Shown here: positions 42,990 through 51,830 of the stretch, one piece after another
Position numbering within the stretch: the stretch's first letter is position 1
Layout of the letters: each line of letters begins with the position of its first letter
NCBI GenBank assembly: GCA_017307355.1
Contig: JAFKFG010000010.1
Span: forward strand, 62,001 to 126,000
From: Alphaproteobacteria bacterium
Lineage (GTDB): Bacteria > Pseudomonadota > Alphaproteobacteria > Micropepsales > Micropepsaceae
Direction of reading: 5' to 3'
DNA: 64,000 nt
The notes under the pieces: generated by a model
Databases searched by the model: none
What the model was told of the DNA's origin: nothing
The model's input: the letters and a program-made list of their open reading frames with translations, nothing else
Made by a program: the position numbers and the translations under genes

Positions 42990-43212
42990 GTCGTTCTCCA
43001 TTCCGCCCGCGGCGTGGAATTTGTGCTCCGCGGGCCCATCAGAAAAACGGGAGAGGCCGGCAAATCGTTCCTGTCCCGCAAATGCACGAATTTTCCATTT
43101 GAGAACAGATGCTTGTGCGACGGCCTGGACCTTCCATCCAGCCATCCAAACGTCATTGTACAGCGTCCGGCCCCGCTCCTAGTCTGAAAGCCGGTTCTTG
43201 TTGGGGGTACCA

Positions 43213-43420
43213 ATGACGGACATCGGACGTCGTGATTTTCTGCAATCGGCGGCGGCCGCATCGGCGCTCACCACGATCGGAACCCTGGCAAGCGAAGCCG
43301 CAGACTGAGCATGCGCTCAGGATGGCGGAAGAGCGCGCCATGGGCCTGAAGCCGCCCCTGATCCTGGTTCGCCAGGTGATGCCGCGCCAGGAATCGGGAT
43401 CGCGCCCGCGCCGGACGTGA
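43213..43420 (+). pseudogene. Orphan Tat signal peptide followed by a short broken reading frame
   Basis: The ATG at 43213 has a strong ribosome site (TTGGGGGTACC) and encodes 31 residues starting MTDIGRRDFLQSAAAASALT, a textbook Tat leader, but a TGA stops it at 43306-43308. In another frame the DNA continues with coding-like composition (EHALRMAEERAMGLKPPLIL ... to a stop at 43418-43420). This looks like an exported protein gene that has been frameshifted and cut to a stub. The lost protein cannot be named. Confidence 0.45.
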
Positions 43421-43501
43421 TCCGGTTGTGGATCTGCAACCGGATTGTCCAACCCCGATTTCCGGTCTAAATTTTTACGGGGCGGGATGTGGGGGAAGTG
43501 C

Positions 43502-44467
43502 ATGCATATCCGGGGACTGGCGGCGATAGTCGTCGCGTGCGGCTGGGCCGGTGTCGCGCAGGCGGCCGAATGCAAGCCTCTCAACATCCTCAGCTCACTG
43601 GATATGGCGCCGGTCGGTCAAAGCGAGCTGATGACCATCCCCATTGGCTTGAATGGCGTTGAGCGGCAATTCCTGCTCGACACGGGCGGAGTGGTTCCGC
43701 AAGTGTCAGCCGCCGTCGCCAACGCGCTGAAATTGCCGCAGCACAAAGGCAATATCGAGCTCTACGCCGCAGACGGCACGCTCTCCAATAATGCCGCTAT
43801 GGTTCATGAGTTTGCCATCGGCAAGCTGCGTGCCTCGAATTTCGACGTTCCCATCTCGCCGAACGGAGACGCGCTCGAAGGGATTTTTTCGCCCGCCAGT
43901 TTCACCAGTTATGACTTTGAAATGAACTTCGCGGCGCGGAAAATGAACATCCTTTCCGGCGATCATTGCGCAGGCAAAGTGATCTATTGGCCGGCTCAGG
44001 CGCTTGCCGTGGTGCCCATCAAGATTCGCAATCTTCACGTCACCGTGCCGGTCAAGCTGGACGGCAAGGATTTCGATGCCATTATCGATACGGGCGCCAC
44101 GACGTCGATCATCCGGCAGGACATGGCGCGCCTCGCCTTTGGCTTGACGCCGGATTCGCCGGATGTGAAGCCGGAAGGGCATCTGGGCGATGAGGAACGG
44201 GCCAAGATGTATTCCTACCCCTTCAAGACCCTGACCTTCGAGGGCGTGACCATAAGCAATCCGAAGGTTCGGATCATGGCCGATGTGATGGGCGCCAATG
44301 CCGACCACAGCAACAAGATGAACAGCTTGATTCAGCGCAATAGCGACGATGTTTCGCTGCCCGAAGTCATCGTCGGCATGAATGTCCTGGCGAAACTGCA
44401 CCTGTACTTCGCTTTCCAGGAGCATAAACTCTACATCACGGAGGCTGGTGCGGCGCCGGCGAAGTGA
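43502..44467 (+). CDS. Secreted bilobal retropepsin-like aspartic protease family protein
   Basis: 321 aa from the ATG at 43502 (GGGGGAAG upstream; an in-frame ATG at 43487 is the alternative). Signal peptide GLAAIVVACGWAGVAQA. Two Asp-Thr-Gly motifs: FLLDTGGVV (Asp60) and AIIDTGATTSII (Asp196), each starting a ~130-residue beta lobe (PF13650/PF13975 type). Having both in one chain means the active site could form without dimerisation. The first lobe's DTGG-VVPQVS is less canonical than the second. Periplasmic protease or a non-catalytic relative. Confidence 0.78.
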   Translation: MHIRGLAAIVVACGWAGVAQAAECKPLNILSSLDMAPVGQSELMTIPIGLNGVERQFLLDTGGVVPQVSAAVANALKLPQHKGNIELYAADGTLSNNAAMVHEFAIGKLRASNFDVPISPNGDALEGIFSPASFTSYDFEMNFAARKMNILSGDHCAGKVIYWPAQALAVVPIKIRNLHVTVPVKLDGKDFDAIIDTGATTSIIRQDMARLAFGLTPDSPDVKPEGHLGDEERAKMYSYPFKTLTFEGVTISNPKVRIMADVMGANADHSNKMNSLIQRNSDDVSLPEVIVGMNVLAKLHLYFAFQEHKLYITEAGAAPAK

Positions 44468-44495
44468 CGGCGATGGCGGCCGAATGTAAGGGTGC

Positions 44496-44999
44496 ATGGC
44501 CATGCCGGCCCGATTTCATCTGATAGACCTTTCGCCCGATAAGGGCCTGCCGCCCCCGCTATTGGCGCTGAACAATGAATTCGCCCAGGAGCTGTCTTAT
44601 CTCAGCCCGGAAAAGGCCGCCCATCTGGTGCGCCAGGCCGCGATGGCGTGCCGGGTGGGCGAGGCGGACGCGCTGCTTCTCGCCTTCGACCAGGACGCGG
44701 CTTACGAGAATCCCAATTTCGAATGGTTCCGCGGCCGCTTCCAGCGGTTCATCTATATAGACCGGGTGGTGGTGGCCCCCGCGATGCGCGGGCGCGGCCT
44801 GGCGCGGGCGCTCTATGCGGCGCTGTTCAGCCGGGCCGCGTCTTTGCAGCATTCCCAGGTGGTGTGCGAAATCAACCTGGACCCGCCCAACCCGGCTTCG
44901 GACGCGTTCCACGCCTCACTGGGCTTCGAGCAGGTCGGCCTGGCGGTCCTGCCGCGGGCGGGAAAGACCGTCCGCTATTTCTCGCGCAAGATCGGCTGA
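44496..44999 (+). CDS. GNAT-family N-acetyltransferase
   Basis: 167 aa. The acetyl-CoA loop is VVVAPAMRGRGLARALYAAL (about 89-108), the Q/R-x-x-G-x-G/A signature. The C-terminal NPASDAFHASLGFEQVG is the typical last strand-helix of GNATs. Acts on the amino group of an unknown substrate in the cytoplasm. AAGGGT precedes the ATG. Ends 23 bases before the convergent sulfotransferase gene. Confidence 0.85.
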   Translation: MAMPARFHLIDLSPDKGLPPPLLALNNEFAQELSYLSPEKAAHLVRQAAMACRVGEADALLLAFDQDAAYENPNFEWFRGRFQRFIYIDRVVVAPAMRGRGLARALYAALFSRAASLQHSQVVCEINLDPPNPASDAFHASLGFEQVGLAVLPRAGKTVRYFSRKIG

Positions 45000-45022
45000 C
45001 CCCGTTCCGATGCGCGCCGCGT

Positions 45023-45637
45023 TCAGTGGGTCGCGGGCGCATTCTTGAGGTTGGCGATGAAATCGGCGCGGGAATTTTCCGACGGGTAGGGCGCCGCCGG
45101 CACCGGCACGCCCAGGAATCTGCACAAAGGCTCCCAGCCATCGCCCACCGTATAGACCAGCAGCCGTTCGGCCGGGATGGTACGGATCACCTCCTCGGTG
45201 TGGCGGCGGAAATAGTCGGTCATGAAAGCGCGGTCGTGGAGACGGTCGCCGAAGCTCTTGAGAATGGTCGCGAAGAAGGGCCCGAACGGCCCCGGCTTGG
45301 AAGTCGGTCCATCGGGTGCGAAAATCGTCGCCTGGGTCGATTCAAACCATTGATCGGGATCGCGCACCGTGTGGAGCACTTTGGCGTCCGGATAATGGGC
45401 GGCGATGGCGCGCCAGTGATGGGCGCCGGGATAATCCACCATGGATTGATAATTCGCGAAAATGGCATCCCAGTCGGGTTTGCCCGCGGCAGCGTCGATC
45501 CAGAGGAAGCGGCTTTCGGGATGGGCGAAGACTTCGACCATGTGGTGACAAGGCCCGAACCCCAGCATGTTCAGCGCGGTCTGCATCGATTTGGTGCCGG
45601 TGCGGCCCAAGCCCGTGCCAACGACTTTCAACGCCAT
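45023..45637 (-). CDS. Sulfotransferase-family (Sulfotransfer_4-like) protein
   Basis: 204 aa from the ATG at 45637, which has GGGGGAG upstream. Starts KVVGTGLGRTGTKSMQTALN, where the G-x-x-R-T-G-T-K-S loop is the PAPS 5'-phosphosulfate site of PF17784. Later HTVRDPDQWFES gives the 3'-phosphate Arg-Asp pair, and VYTVGDGWEPLCRFLGVPVP is the C-terminal signature. Acceptor unknown. It is unrelated in detail to the SULT at 14909. Confidence 0.82.
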   Translation of the reverse strand: MALKVVGTGLGRTGTKSMQTALNMLGFGPCHHMVEVFAHPESRFLWIDAAAGKPDWDAIFANYQSMVDYPGAHHWRAIAAHYPDAKVLHTVRDPDQWFESTQATIFAPDGPTSKPGPFGPFFATILKSFGDRLHDRAFMTDYFRRHTEEVIRTIPAERLLVYTVGDGWEPLCRFLGVPVPAAPYPSENSRADFIANLKNAPATH

Positions 45638-45760
45638 GATCTCCCCCCTGGAATCGTTATTGTTGGGAGATACCAGACGCCTCCGGCGACCGGATTTCAA
45701 TGCTATAGACTTGGGCAGGGCGTGATTGTTCGCGATCTCGCCCGCCCCCGGCGGCCGGTT

Positions 45761-46567
45761 CTATTCGGCGGGAATCGGCGGTCGGTACCGGCGAAACGGA
45801 TCGATCAGCTGGCGCAGCGGCCGGTCGAGCGGCGGCGCTTCGGCGACGCCATATGTATCCGGATAATGCGCCCCGGGTCGGTACAGGGTGCCGCCGATCC
45901 AGTCCAGAAACGCCAGATGGCCGGCAAAATTCCGGTCATAGGCGTGGCGCTCATCGGCATGATGCCAATGATGAAAATGGGGCGAAACCAGGATGCGGTT
46001 CAGCGGCCCGAAATCGGTGCGGATATTGGCGTGAACCAGGCAGGCATGCGCCTGCTGAAACAGAAAGAGCGCCGCCACCGCCTCCGGGCCAAAGCCCAAG
46101 GCATAAATGGGAAGCGCGGAGAAAAAGCGCGTCGTGATCAAATCCACGGGATGGTTGCGATAGGAGGAGAGCCAATCCAACTCCTGGCTGGAATGATGCA
46201 CGGCGTGGAAGCGCCAGAGAAATGGCACGGCATGGAAGCAGCGATGAACCAGATAGATGCCGGTGTCCAGCAGCAGCAACGCTTCGGCGAATTGCAGCCA
46301 CACGGGTTGGGAGCGAACCATCCGCCCCACGCCATCGGGCATCGACATGGCGGTTCCGGCCAGCGCCAGCCCCAAAAGCAGGATCACACCGAAACGCGTG
46401 ATCAGGCTGATGACGAAAAAATAGAAAAGATCGACCCCCAGTGTAGGGCGCAGAATTCGCTGGGCCGGCCTGACCGCGAATAGCCGCTCCAGCGGCAGGA
46501 AGATCAGCGCCAGGATGAGCAGGTTATTCAAATTGAAGAACGCAGCCATGCTGCTCAGCAAATGCAC
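45761..46567 (-). CDS. Sterol desaturase/fatty acid hydroxylase family membrane enzyme
   Basis: 268 aa with several transmembrane helices in the first 130 residues. The di-iron histidine boxes are complete: HRCFH, HAVHHSS, and HFHHWHH near residue 205. This is the PF04116 set. The enzyme should use O2 and a di-iron centre to hydroxylate or desaturate a lipid. Start taken at the GTG 46567 (GGAG upstream); ATG 46549 is an alternative. Not next to obvious lipid genes. Confidence 0.87.
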   Translation of the reverse strand: MHLLSSMAAFFNLNNLLILALIFLPLERLFAVRPAQRILRPTLGVDLFYFFVISLITRFGVILLLGLALAGTAMSMPDGVGRMVRSQPVWLQFAEALLLLDTGIYLVHRCFHAVPFLWRFHAVHHSSQELDWLSSYRNHPVDLITTRFFSALPIYALGFGPEAVAALFLFQQAHACLVHANIRTDFGPLNRILVSPHFHHWHHADERHAYDRNFAGHLAFLDWIGGTLYRPGAHYPDTYGVAEAPPLDRPLRQLIDPFRRYRPPIPAE

Positions 46568-46627
46568 TGATATGGCTCCACAGCGGACGCGAAATTAAAG
46601 CAGGAACTCGTTAACGCTTTGCCGCCG

Positions 46628-48256
46628 TCAAAGCGTGATGCGGTAGACGCTGGCGGGCTGGCGCGCGGCGCCGGCCGGTGGAAACACGGTCAGGCCGCGG
46701 CCATCCTGCCGGAACGTAAGGGGCTCCCCATGTCCCAGCAAAGCAACGGCTTTGACCGGCCTGCCGGCGGGCAAGCTTGTCACAACCGCGGCTCCATCCG
46801 GTTCCGCCAGTTGGATGGCGTAGAGCGTGCCGCCGCGGGTGGTGAAGCGGAAATCCCGCGCCGTATAGGGCTTGGCTTTGCTTTCCGCGAAGGAGCCGTT
46901 GGCGTTTTCGGTGGGGCCTTCGCCGAATTTTTCCCAGGGCCGCGTGCCGTAAATCGCTTCGCCATTGACCTTCAGCCAATTGCCCACCGCCAGCAACGTA
47001 TCGCGGGCCGCGCCGGGAATCCGTCCGTCGCCATGCGGGCCAACATTCAAAAGCAGATTGCCGTTTTTTGACACCACATCGGCGAGAAGATGCACGATCT
47101 GTTCGACGCTTTTGTAGGTGTCGTTCTCGATATAGCCCCAGCTTTTGTCGCTGATCGAGGTGCAGGTCTGCCAGACATCGGGGCGGATGCCGGGCGCCTG
47201 GCCGCGCTCGATATCCAGCACGCCCGCGCCGTCGGCAAACTCGCCCAGCTTGTAATTGACGATCGCCGATCCGTTCTTCCGCGCGGCCCGGTTGTAATAA
47301 TAGGCCAGGAAGGACGGCAGGGTGTTGCGGAACGAAGGCTGGCCGATCCACCAATCGAAATAGATCAGTTCGGGTTCGTACCGGTTGACCAGCTCGGCCT
47401 GGCGCGCCAGCCAATCGTCCAGCCAGAATTGCGAGACATAGGTATAGTCGCTGAACAGGTCGTCGCTGTTGGGGCCCGCGATGCGCGTTTGCGCGGGGCC
47501 GTAAAGGCCCGCATGGGCGGGATCGGACACGTCGGAAGGGAATTTGCGCCCACCATCGAAGAACCAGTCGTGTTCCGCCCGGTGCGAGGAGAGGCAGAAA
47601 TGCAGATCGTGCTTGAGCGCCGCCGCCTTCACCGCGCCGATAATGTCGCGCCTGGGCCCCATCTTCACCGTGCTGTAGTCGGACAGACGGGTGTCGTACA
47701 TCGAAAAGCCGTCATGATGTTCGGCCACCGGCACCACGTAGCGGGCGCCCGCGCCCTGGAACAGCGCCATCCAGGCTTCCGGATCGAAATGCTCCGCCGT
47801 GAATTTCGGGATGAAATCCTTGTAGCCGAATTTGGTGTGCGGCCCATAGGTCTGGATGTGATGGGCATATTCGGGGCTGCCCTCGATATACATGTTGCGC
47901 GAATACCATTCGCTGCCGAAAGCGGGCAGGGAATAAAGCCCCCAGTGAATGAAGATTCCGAATTTGGCGTCGCCGTACCAGGCGGGCGTTTTATAAGTCT
48001 GCAGCGATGCCCAGTCGGGCCGGAACGGGTCATCGGTCTTGGCCTTATTCACCGCGGCCAGGATGCGGGCGCGCTCGGGCGCGTATTTCTGCGTCGCGGC
48101 CATCCATTCGCGATCCCGCTCCGTCGGCGTGGTGCGGTCGGTGCCTTGGGCGAAGGCGCGCCCGGCGAGTGCCGTGCTCAAGCCCGCGCCCGCCGCCACC
48201 GCCAGCCATTCCCGCCGTGACATGGCCCGGCGCGACATCCGAAGCGATCTGCGCAT
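46628..48256 (-). CDS. Tat-exported alpha-L-fucosidase (GH29)
   Basis: 542 aa from the ATG 48256 (CGGGGA upstream). MSRRAMSRREWLAVAAGAGL is a twin-arginine leader; two RR pairs are present. GH29 blocks: FGIFIHWGLYSLPAFGSEWY (about 100-119), VAEHHDGFSMYDT (about 177-189) and the nucleophile Asp301 in LIYFDWWIG. The C-terminal ~90 residues form the small beta domain. Releases L-fucose from glycans in the periplasm. No linked fucose-catabolism genes are visible. Confidence 0.9.
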   Translation of the reverse strand: MRRSLRMSRRAMSRREWLAVAAGAGLSTALAGRAFAQGTDRTTPTERDREWMAATQKYAPERARILAAVNKAKTDDPFRPDWASLQTYKTPAWYGDAKFGIFIHWGLYSLPAFGSEWYSRNMYIEGSPEYAHHIQTYGPHTKFGYKDFIPKFTAEHFDPEAWMALFQGAGARYVVPVAEHHDGFSMYDTRLSDYSTVKMGPRRDIIGAVKAAALKHDLHFCLSSHRAEHDWFFDGGRKFPSDVSDPAHAGLYGPAQTRIAGPNSDDLFSDYTYVSQFWLDDWLARQAELVNRYEPELIYFDWWIGQPSFRNTLPSFLAYYYNRAARKNGSAIVNYKLGEFADGAGVLDIERGQAPGIRPDVWQTCTSISDKSWGYIENDTYKSVEQIVHLLADVVSKNGNLLLNVGPHGDGRIPGAARDTLLAVGNWLKVNGEAIYGTRPWEKFGEGPTENANGSFAESKAKPYTARDFRFTTRGGTLYAIQLAEPDGAAVVTSLPAGRPVKAVALLGHGEPLTFRQDGRGLTVFPPAGAARQPASVYRITL

Positions 48257-48380
48257 GCGTTTCCCCGATCGACGCTTTGTCGCAATTACGGATTTATCCG
48301 TCCCCGACGTCAAGTCCGGCGGGGCTTTGCCGGTCCATGCGGGTGCTTTATGGATAGAGTGCCGGTATCGGGAGAAGGAC

Positions 48381-48923
48381 ATGCACGAACGCAAAGCGCT
48401 GGAACGGGGCCTGGAGATGCTGCTGTTCCGCTCCCGCTGGCTGATGGCGCCTTTCTATATCGGCATGGTGATCGCACTGGTGATGCTGTTGGCCGCCTTC
48501 GTCGAAGAACTGATGCACGCCTTGCCCGCCCTGCTGCACACCGATCCGGAACATGTGATCCTCACGGTGCTGTCGCTGATCGACCTGTCGCTGGCGGGCA
48601 ATCTGGTGGTGATCGTGATCTTTTCCGGTTACGAGAATTTCGTTTCCAAGATCCAGACCGACAATCACGAAGACCGTCCCAACTGGATGGGCACTTTGGA
48701 TTTCTCCGGCCTCAAGATGAAGCTGATCGGCTCCATCGTGGCGATTTCGGCGATCTCGCTGCTGAGGGCCTTCATGACCTTGACCGAGCCGGACGCGCCC
48801 TTGGACGAAGCGCGCATCCGCTGGCTGGTGCTGCTGCACCTGACATTCGTCGGTTCGGGTCTACTGTTCGCGGCCATGGACTGGGTCGCCAACCGGGCCG
48901 AAATCAAGGAAGGCGGTCACTAG
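48381..48923 (+). CDS. YqhA/UPF0114 family inner-membrane protein
   Basis: 180 aa, from the ATG after GGAGAAGG. Starts [20 protein letters not shown], then four hydrophobic helices. [20 protein letters not shown] and [10 protein letters not shown] are the conserved YqhA blocks (PF03350). Membrane protein of unknown function. The 3' end overlaps the convergent YgiD-like gene by 4 bases. Confidence 0.87.
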   Translation: MHERKALERGLEMLLFRSRWLMAPFYIGMVIALVMLLAAFVEELMHALPALLHTDPEHVILTVLSLIDLSLAGNLVVIVIFSGYENFVSKIQTDNHEDRPNWMGTLDFSGLKMKLIGSIVAISAISLLRAFMTLTEPDAPLDEARIRWLVLLHLTFVGSGLLFAAMDWVANRAEIKEGGH

Positions 48924-49714
48924 GAGGGCAGGTCCAGCCCATGGGCCGTCATGGACAATGAGCCCATCGCATAGCCTTCGGTGAAGACTTGCGTGGGCTT
49001 TCCCGCCGCGCCGGCGAGGCCCGCCAGATAGACCAGCGGCAGGAAATGATCCGGCGTAGGCACCGCGCGCCGGTAATCCGGATGCTCCGCCAGTTTGGCA
49101 ATGTCCGCGGGCGCGGACGTCATCACCGCTTTCGCCGCGTCGTCGAAACGCAAATTCCAATCGAAGGCAGCGTCGGGGTGGCGCCAGTCGAGCAGGCCCA
49201 GATTGTGCACCACATTGCCGCTGCCGAGGATCAGCACGCCCTGTTCGCGCAGCCGCGCCAGCCGGGCCCCCAGCTTCAGGTGATAGTCGAAAGGCTGCAG
49301 CGCATGGATCGACAGCTGCACCACGGGAATGTCGGCGTCGGGAAATACATGCGCGAGCACCGACCAGGTGCCGTGATCCAGGCCCCAATCTCCGCCGTCC
49401 AGATTGATCTTGTCCGGCTTGACCGTTTCAACGATCTCCGCCGCCAGTTCGGGCGAACCGGGCGCCGGATATTTCACCGCGAAAAGTTCGGGCGGAAAGC
49501 CCCGGAAATCATGAATGGTGCGGGGCCATGGCATCGCCGTCACCGCGGTGGCATTGATGAACCAATGCGCCGACACCACCAGGATGGCGCGGGGCTTCGG
49601 AATCGCGGCGCCGAAAGCGCGCCACGATTCCGTGAAGCGATTGCGCTCCAGGGCGTTCATCGGGCTGCCATGTCCGATGAACGCCGCCGGCATTGGTTTG
49701 ACGGGCTCGCGCAA
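48920..49714 (-). CDS. ygiD: LigB/YgiD-type extradiol dioxygenase (4,5-DOPA dioxygenase family)
   Basis: 264 aa. [10 protein letters not shown] near the N-terminus supplies the first metal His, SAHWFI the second, and SGNVVHNLG a later His, matching the LigB-like group III extradiol dioxygenases such as E. coli YgiD. Expected to cleave a catechol ring with Fe or Zn bound. Start: a TTG at 49714 has AGAGGAACGG upstream; the ATG at 49693 lacks one. It lies 12 bases after the pirin gene on the same strand, forming a two-gene operon. Confidence 0.82.
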   Translation of the reverse strand: MREPVKPMPAAFIGHGSPMNALERNRFTESWRAFGAAIPKPRAILVVSAHWFINATAVTAMPWPRTIHDFRGFPPELFAVKYPAPGSPELAAEIVETVKPDKINLDGGDWGLDHGTWSVLAHVFPDADIPVVQLSIHALQPFDYHLKLGARLARLREQGVLILGSGNVVHNLGLLDWRHPDAAFDWNLRFDDAAKAVMTSAPADIAKLAEHPDYRRAVPTPDHFLPLVYLAGLAGAAGKPTQVFTEGYAMGSLSMTAHGLDLPS

Positions 49715-49726
49715 ACCCCGTTCCTC

Positions 49727-50425
49727 TTAAACCGCGTCCACCAGGACGATCTCGGCATCTTCCAACGCGGTGACCTTGACGGTCTCCACATCGGCGATGG
49801 CCGCGCCGTCGCGGGTGTTGACGCGCACGCCGTTCACTTCGACCACGCCCAGGGCAGGCACCAGATAACCATGGCGCTTGGCCCCGATGGCATATTCGAC
49901 ACTTTCGCCCGCTTTCAAGGTGGCGCCCAGCACGCGGGCGTCGGCGCGGATCGGCAGCCCATCATTGTCGTTGGCGAAGCCGCTGGCCAGGGTGACGAAG
50001 CGGCCGGACCGATCTGCCTTGGGGAACGGCTTGGCGCCCCAGGCGGGCTGGCCGCCCGGCCTGGTCGGGTGGATCCAGATCTGGAAGAGCCGGGTGGGTT
50101 CGGGTTCCAGGTTATATTCCGAATGGCGAATGCCGCTGCCCGCGCTCATCACCTGCACGTCGCCGGCCTCGGTGCGGCCCTTGTTGCCCATGCTGTCCTG
50201 ATGGGTGATGGCGCCTTCGCGCACATAGGTGATGATCTCCATGTCGGCATGGGGATGGGGAGGAAAGCCGGTATTGGGCGCGATCTCGTCGTCGTTCCAG
50301 ACGCGCAAGGCGCCCCATTCGACCCGCTTGGGATCGAAATAATTGGAGAACGAGAAATGATGGCGGGCATCGAGCCAGCCATGGTTGGCATGGCCGAGGC
50401 TGTTGAAGGGACGGACATCGATCAT
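49727..50425 (-). CDS. Pirin family protein (YhhW-like quercetinase fold)
   Basis: 232 aa from the ATG 50425 with an excellent AAAGGAGGAACCC before it. Pirin cupin blocks: GFPPHPHADMEIITYVREG (metal ligands His-x-His and Glu), EAGDVQVMSAGSGIRHSEYN (the last His) and LFQIWIHP. Bicupin, bound metal likely; some homologues oxidise quercetin. The divergent LysR gene starts 123 bases away, with a palindrome between them. Confidence 0.9.
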   Translation of the reverse strand: MIDVRPFNSLGHANHGWLDARHHFSFSNYFDPKRVEWGALRVWNDDEIAPNTGFPPHPHADMEIITYVREGAITHQDSMGNKGRTEAGDVQVMSAGSGIRHSEYNLEPEPTRLFQIWIHPTRPGGQPAWGAKPFPKADRSGRFVTLASGFANDNDGLPIRADARVLGATLKAGESVEYAIGAKRHGYLVPALGVVEVNGVRVNTRDGAAIADVETVKVTALEDAEIVLVDAV

Positions 50426-50498
50426 GGGTTCCTCCTTTGGCGGTCCTGCCGCCGTGATTGCGAGGCCCATAGATATTCCCGGGCATGGTGTCTATAAA

Positions 50499-50526
50499 TA
50501 GAAACAATCGAAACATATTGTTTCTA
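50499..50526. promoter_or_regulatory. 28-bp palindrome between pirin and LysR genes (probable LysR operator)
   Basis: TAGAAACAAT (50499-50508) and ATTGTTTCTA (50517-50526) are perfect 10-bp complements with an 8-base spacer CGAAACAT. The element is AT-rich, holds the T-N11-A geometry expected of a LysR box, and lies midway between two divergent start codons. It is the natural site for the neighbouring regulator. Confidence 0.75.
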
Positions 50527-50548
50527 AAATTGACCATTGAACAAGCCA

Positions 50549-51469
50549 ATGACGAACCTGCCTGACCTGGAAGGGCTGGCGATCTTCGCCCGGGTGGCCG
50601 AGTTCCGGTCCTTTTCCCGGGCCGCCGAGGAGCTGAAGCTGTCCAAGGCCACCGTTTCCAAGGCGGTGGGCCGGATCGAGGCGCGGCTGGGTGCCCGGCT
50701 GTTCAACCGCACCTCGCGGCGGCTGGCCCTGACCGAGGCGGGGCAGGCCCTGGCGGTCCGGGCCGCCGCCATGCTGGCGGAAGGCGAGGCGGCGGAAAGC
50801 GAAGCCATGTCCGGGTCCGCCGCCCCGCGCGGGCTGGTGCGGCTGGCGGCGCCCATGTCGTTCGGGGTGCTGTATGTGGCGCCTCTGCTGCCCGATTTCT
50901 TCCGCGCCAACCCCGGCATCTCCATCGACCTTCATCTCAGCGACGCGCAGGCGGACCTGATCGGCGGCGGGTTCGATGCCGCGATACGGATTGCGGCCTT
51001 GCCGGATTCTTCGCTGATGGCACGGCGGCTTTGCGACATGCCGATCCATCTGGTGGCGGCGCCAAGCTATTTGAAGGCGCAGGGCAGACCGCGCCATCCC
51101 CTTCAACTCGCCGAGCATGCGGGCTTGGGATACTCCTATCAGCTCACCCCCGACACCTGGCGCTTCCACAACAAAAGCGGCGAAACCGCCAGCGTGCGCC
51201 CATCCGGTCCTCTCAGAGTCAATAATGGCGAAGCGATGCTGCCCAGCCTGATCGCGGGGCTCGGCATCGGGGTCTTGCCGCAATTCATCGCCGGCGATGC
51301 CTTGGCCCGCAAGGAGCTGGAAGTGGTGCTGCCGGATTGGTCGCTGCCGCCCAGCGCGGTCTATTGGCTGACGCCGCCGGGCGGACCCAGGCCCAAGCGC
51401 GTCGAGACATTGGCGGATTTCTTCGCGGCCCGCCTGGCGCGCAAGCCGGGACCGAAAAACCAGGCTTGA
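50549..51469 (+). CDS. LysR-family transcriptional regulator
   Basis: 306 aa. N-terminal winged helix LEGLAIFARVAEFRSFSRAA then ELKLSKATVSKAVGRIEARL (about 7-46), followed by RTSRRLALTEAG and the two-lobed effector-binding domain. Start placed at the ATG 50549. An in-frame TTG at 50537 would add four residues but is too close to the palindrome. Divergent from, and presumably controlling, the pirin-ygiD operon; auto-regulation from the same operator is likely. Confidence 0.9.
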   Translation: MTNLPDLEGLAIFARVAEFRSFSRAAEELKLSKATVSKAVGRIEARLGARLFNRTSRRLALTEAGQALAVRAAAMLAEGEAAESEAMSGSAAPRGLVRLAAPMSFGVLYVAPLLPDFFRANPGISIDLHLSDAQADLIGGGFDAAIRIAALPDSSLMARRLCDMPIHLVAAPSYLKAQGRPRHPLQLAEHAGLGYSYQLTPDTWRFHNKSGETASVRPSGPLRVNNGEAMLPSLIAGLGIGVLPQFIAGDALARKELEVVLPDWSLPPSAVYWLTPPGGPRPKRVETLADFFAARLARKPGPKNQA

Positions 51470-51539
51470 TGCTACCGGGTGCACGCGGCTGACGCGCGCC
51501 GTCGAACGGCGATCCGGTTCGCATATCGAATTGTCGCTT

Positions 51540-51573
51540 AAAAATTCAGCACCATTTCCAGGAAGGAAATGGT
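51540..51573 (-). terminator. Possible terminator of the tRNA-Val gene
   Basis: On the minus strand a 9-bp perfect hairpin (ACCATTTCC/GGAAATGGT, 51551-51573) starts within the CCA end of the tRNA and is followed by GCTGAA and TTTTT. The 6-base gap before the T-run makes it weak. Confidence 0.4.
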
Positions 51574-51644
51574 GGGCGCGATAGGGATTGAACCTATGAC
51601 CCCACCCGTGTGAAGGGTGTGCTCTCCCGCTGAGCTACGCGCCC
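51570..51644 (-). tRNA. tRNA-Val (anticodon CAC), CCA encoded
   Basis: The minus strand folds as a full cloverleaf. Acceptor GGGCGCG pairs with CGCGCCC, the D arm reads GCTC..GAGC, the anticodon stem CACCC/GGGTG holds the 7-base loop TTCACAC with anticodon CAC, and the T arm contains GGTTCAATCC. A discriminator A and CCA follow directly. It decodes GUG valine codons, common in this GC-rich genome. On its 5' side lies repeat DNA; no duplicate of its 3' end was found. Confidence 0.95.
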
Positions 51645-51725
51645 CCATTTTGGGGAGCCTCGCCTTAAGGACCGGCCCCGGCCCTGTCAAGTCGGGACGG
51701 GGAACAGGCTTAAGTGGCCACCGGG

Positions 51726-51812
51726 CCTCAAATGGCGAAGCGGTAGGCCACCCGGCCTCATGTAGCGAAGCGGTAGGCCACCCGGCCTCATGTAGCGAAG
51801 CGATAGGCCATA
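51726..51812. repeat. Tandem array, three units of 30 bp
   Basis: Units begin at 51726, 51756 and 51786 with CCTCAxGTAGCGAAGCGGTA then GGCCACCCGG. Each contains GGCCT...AGGCC ends. The core TAGCGAAGCG(G/A)TAGGCCA is shared with the 33-bp array at 54141, so both belong to one family. Fills the gap between tRNA-Val and the histidine kinase gene. Confidence 0.85.
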
Positions 51813-51830
51813 AGAAAACCTTTGGCCGCC

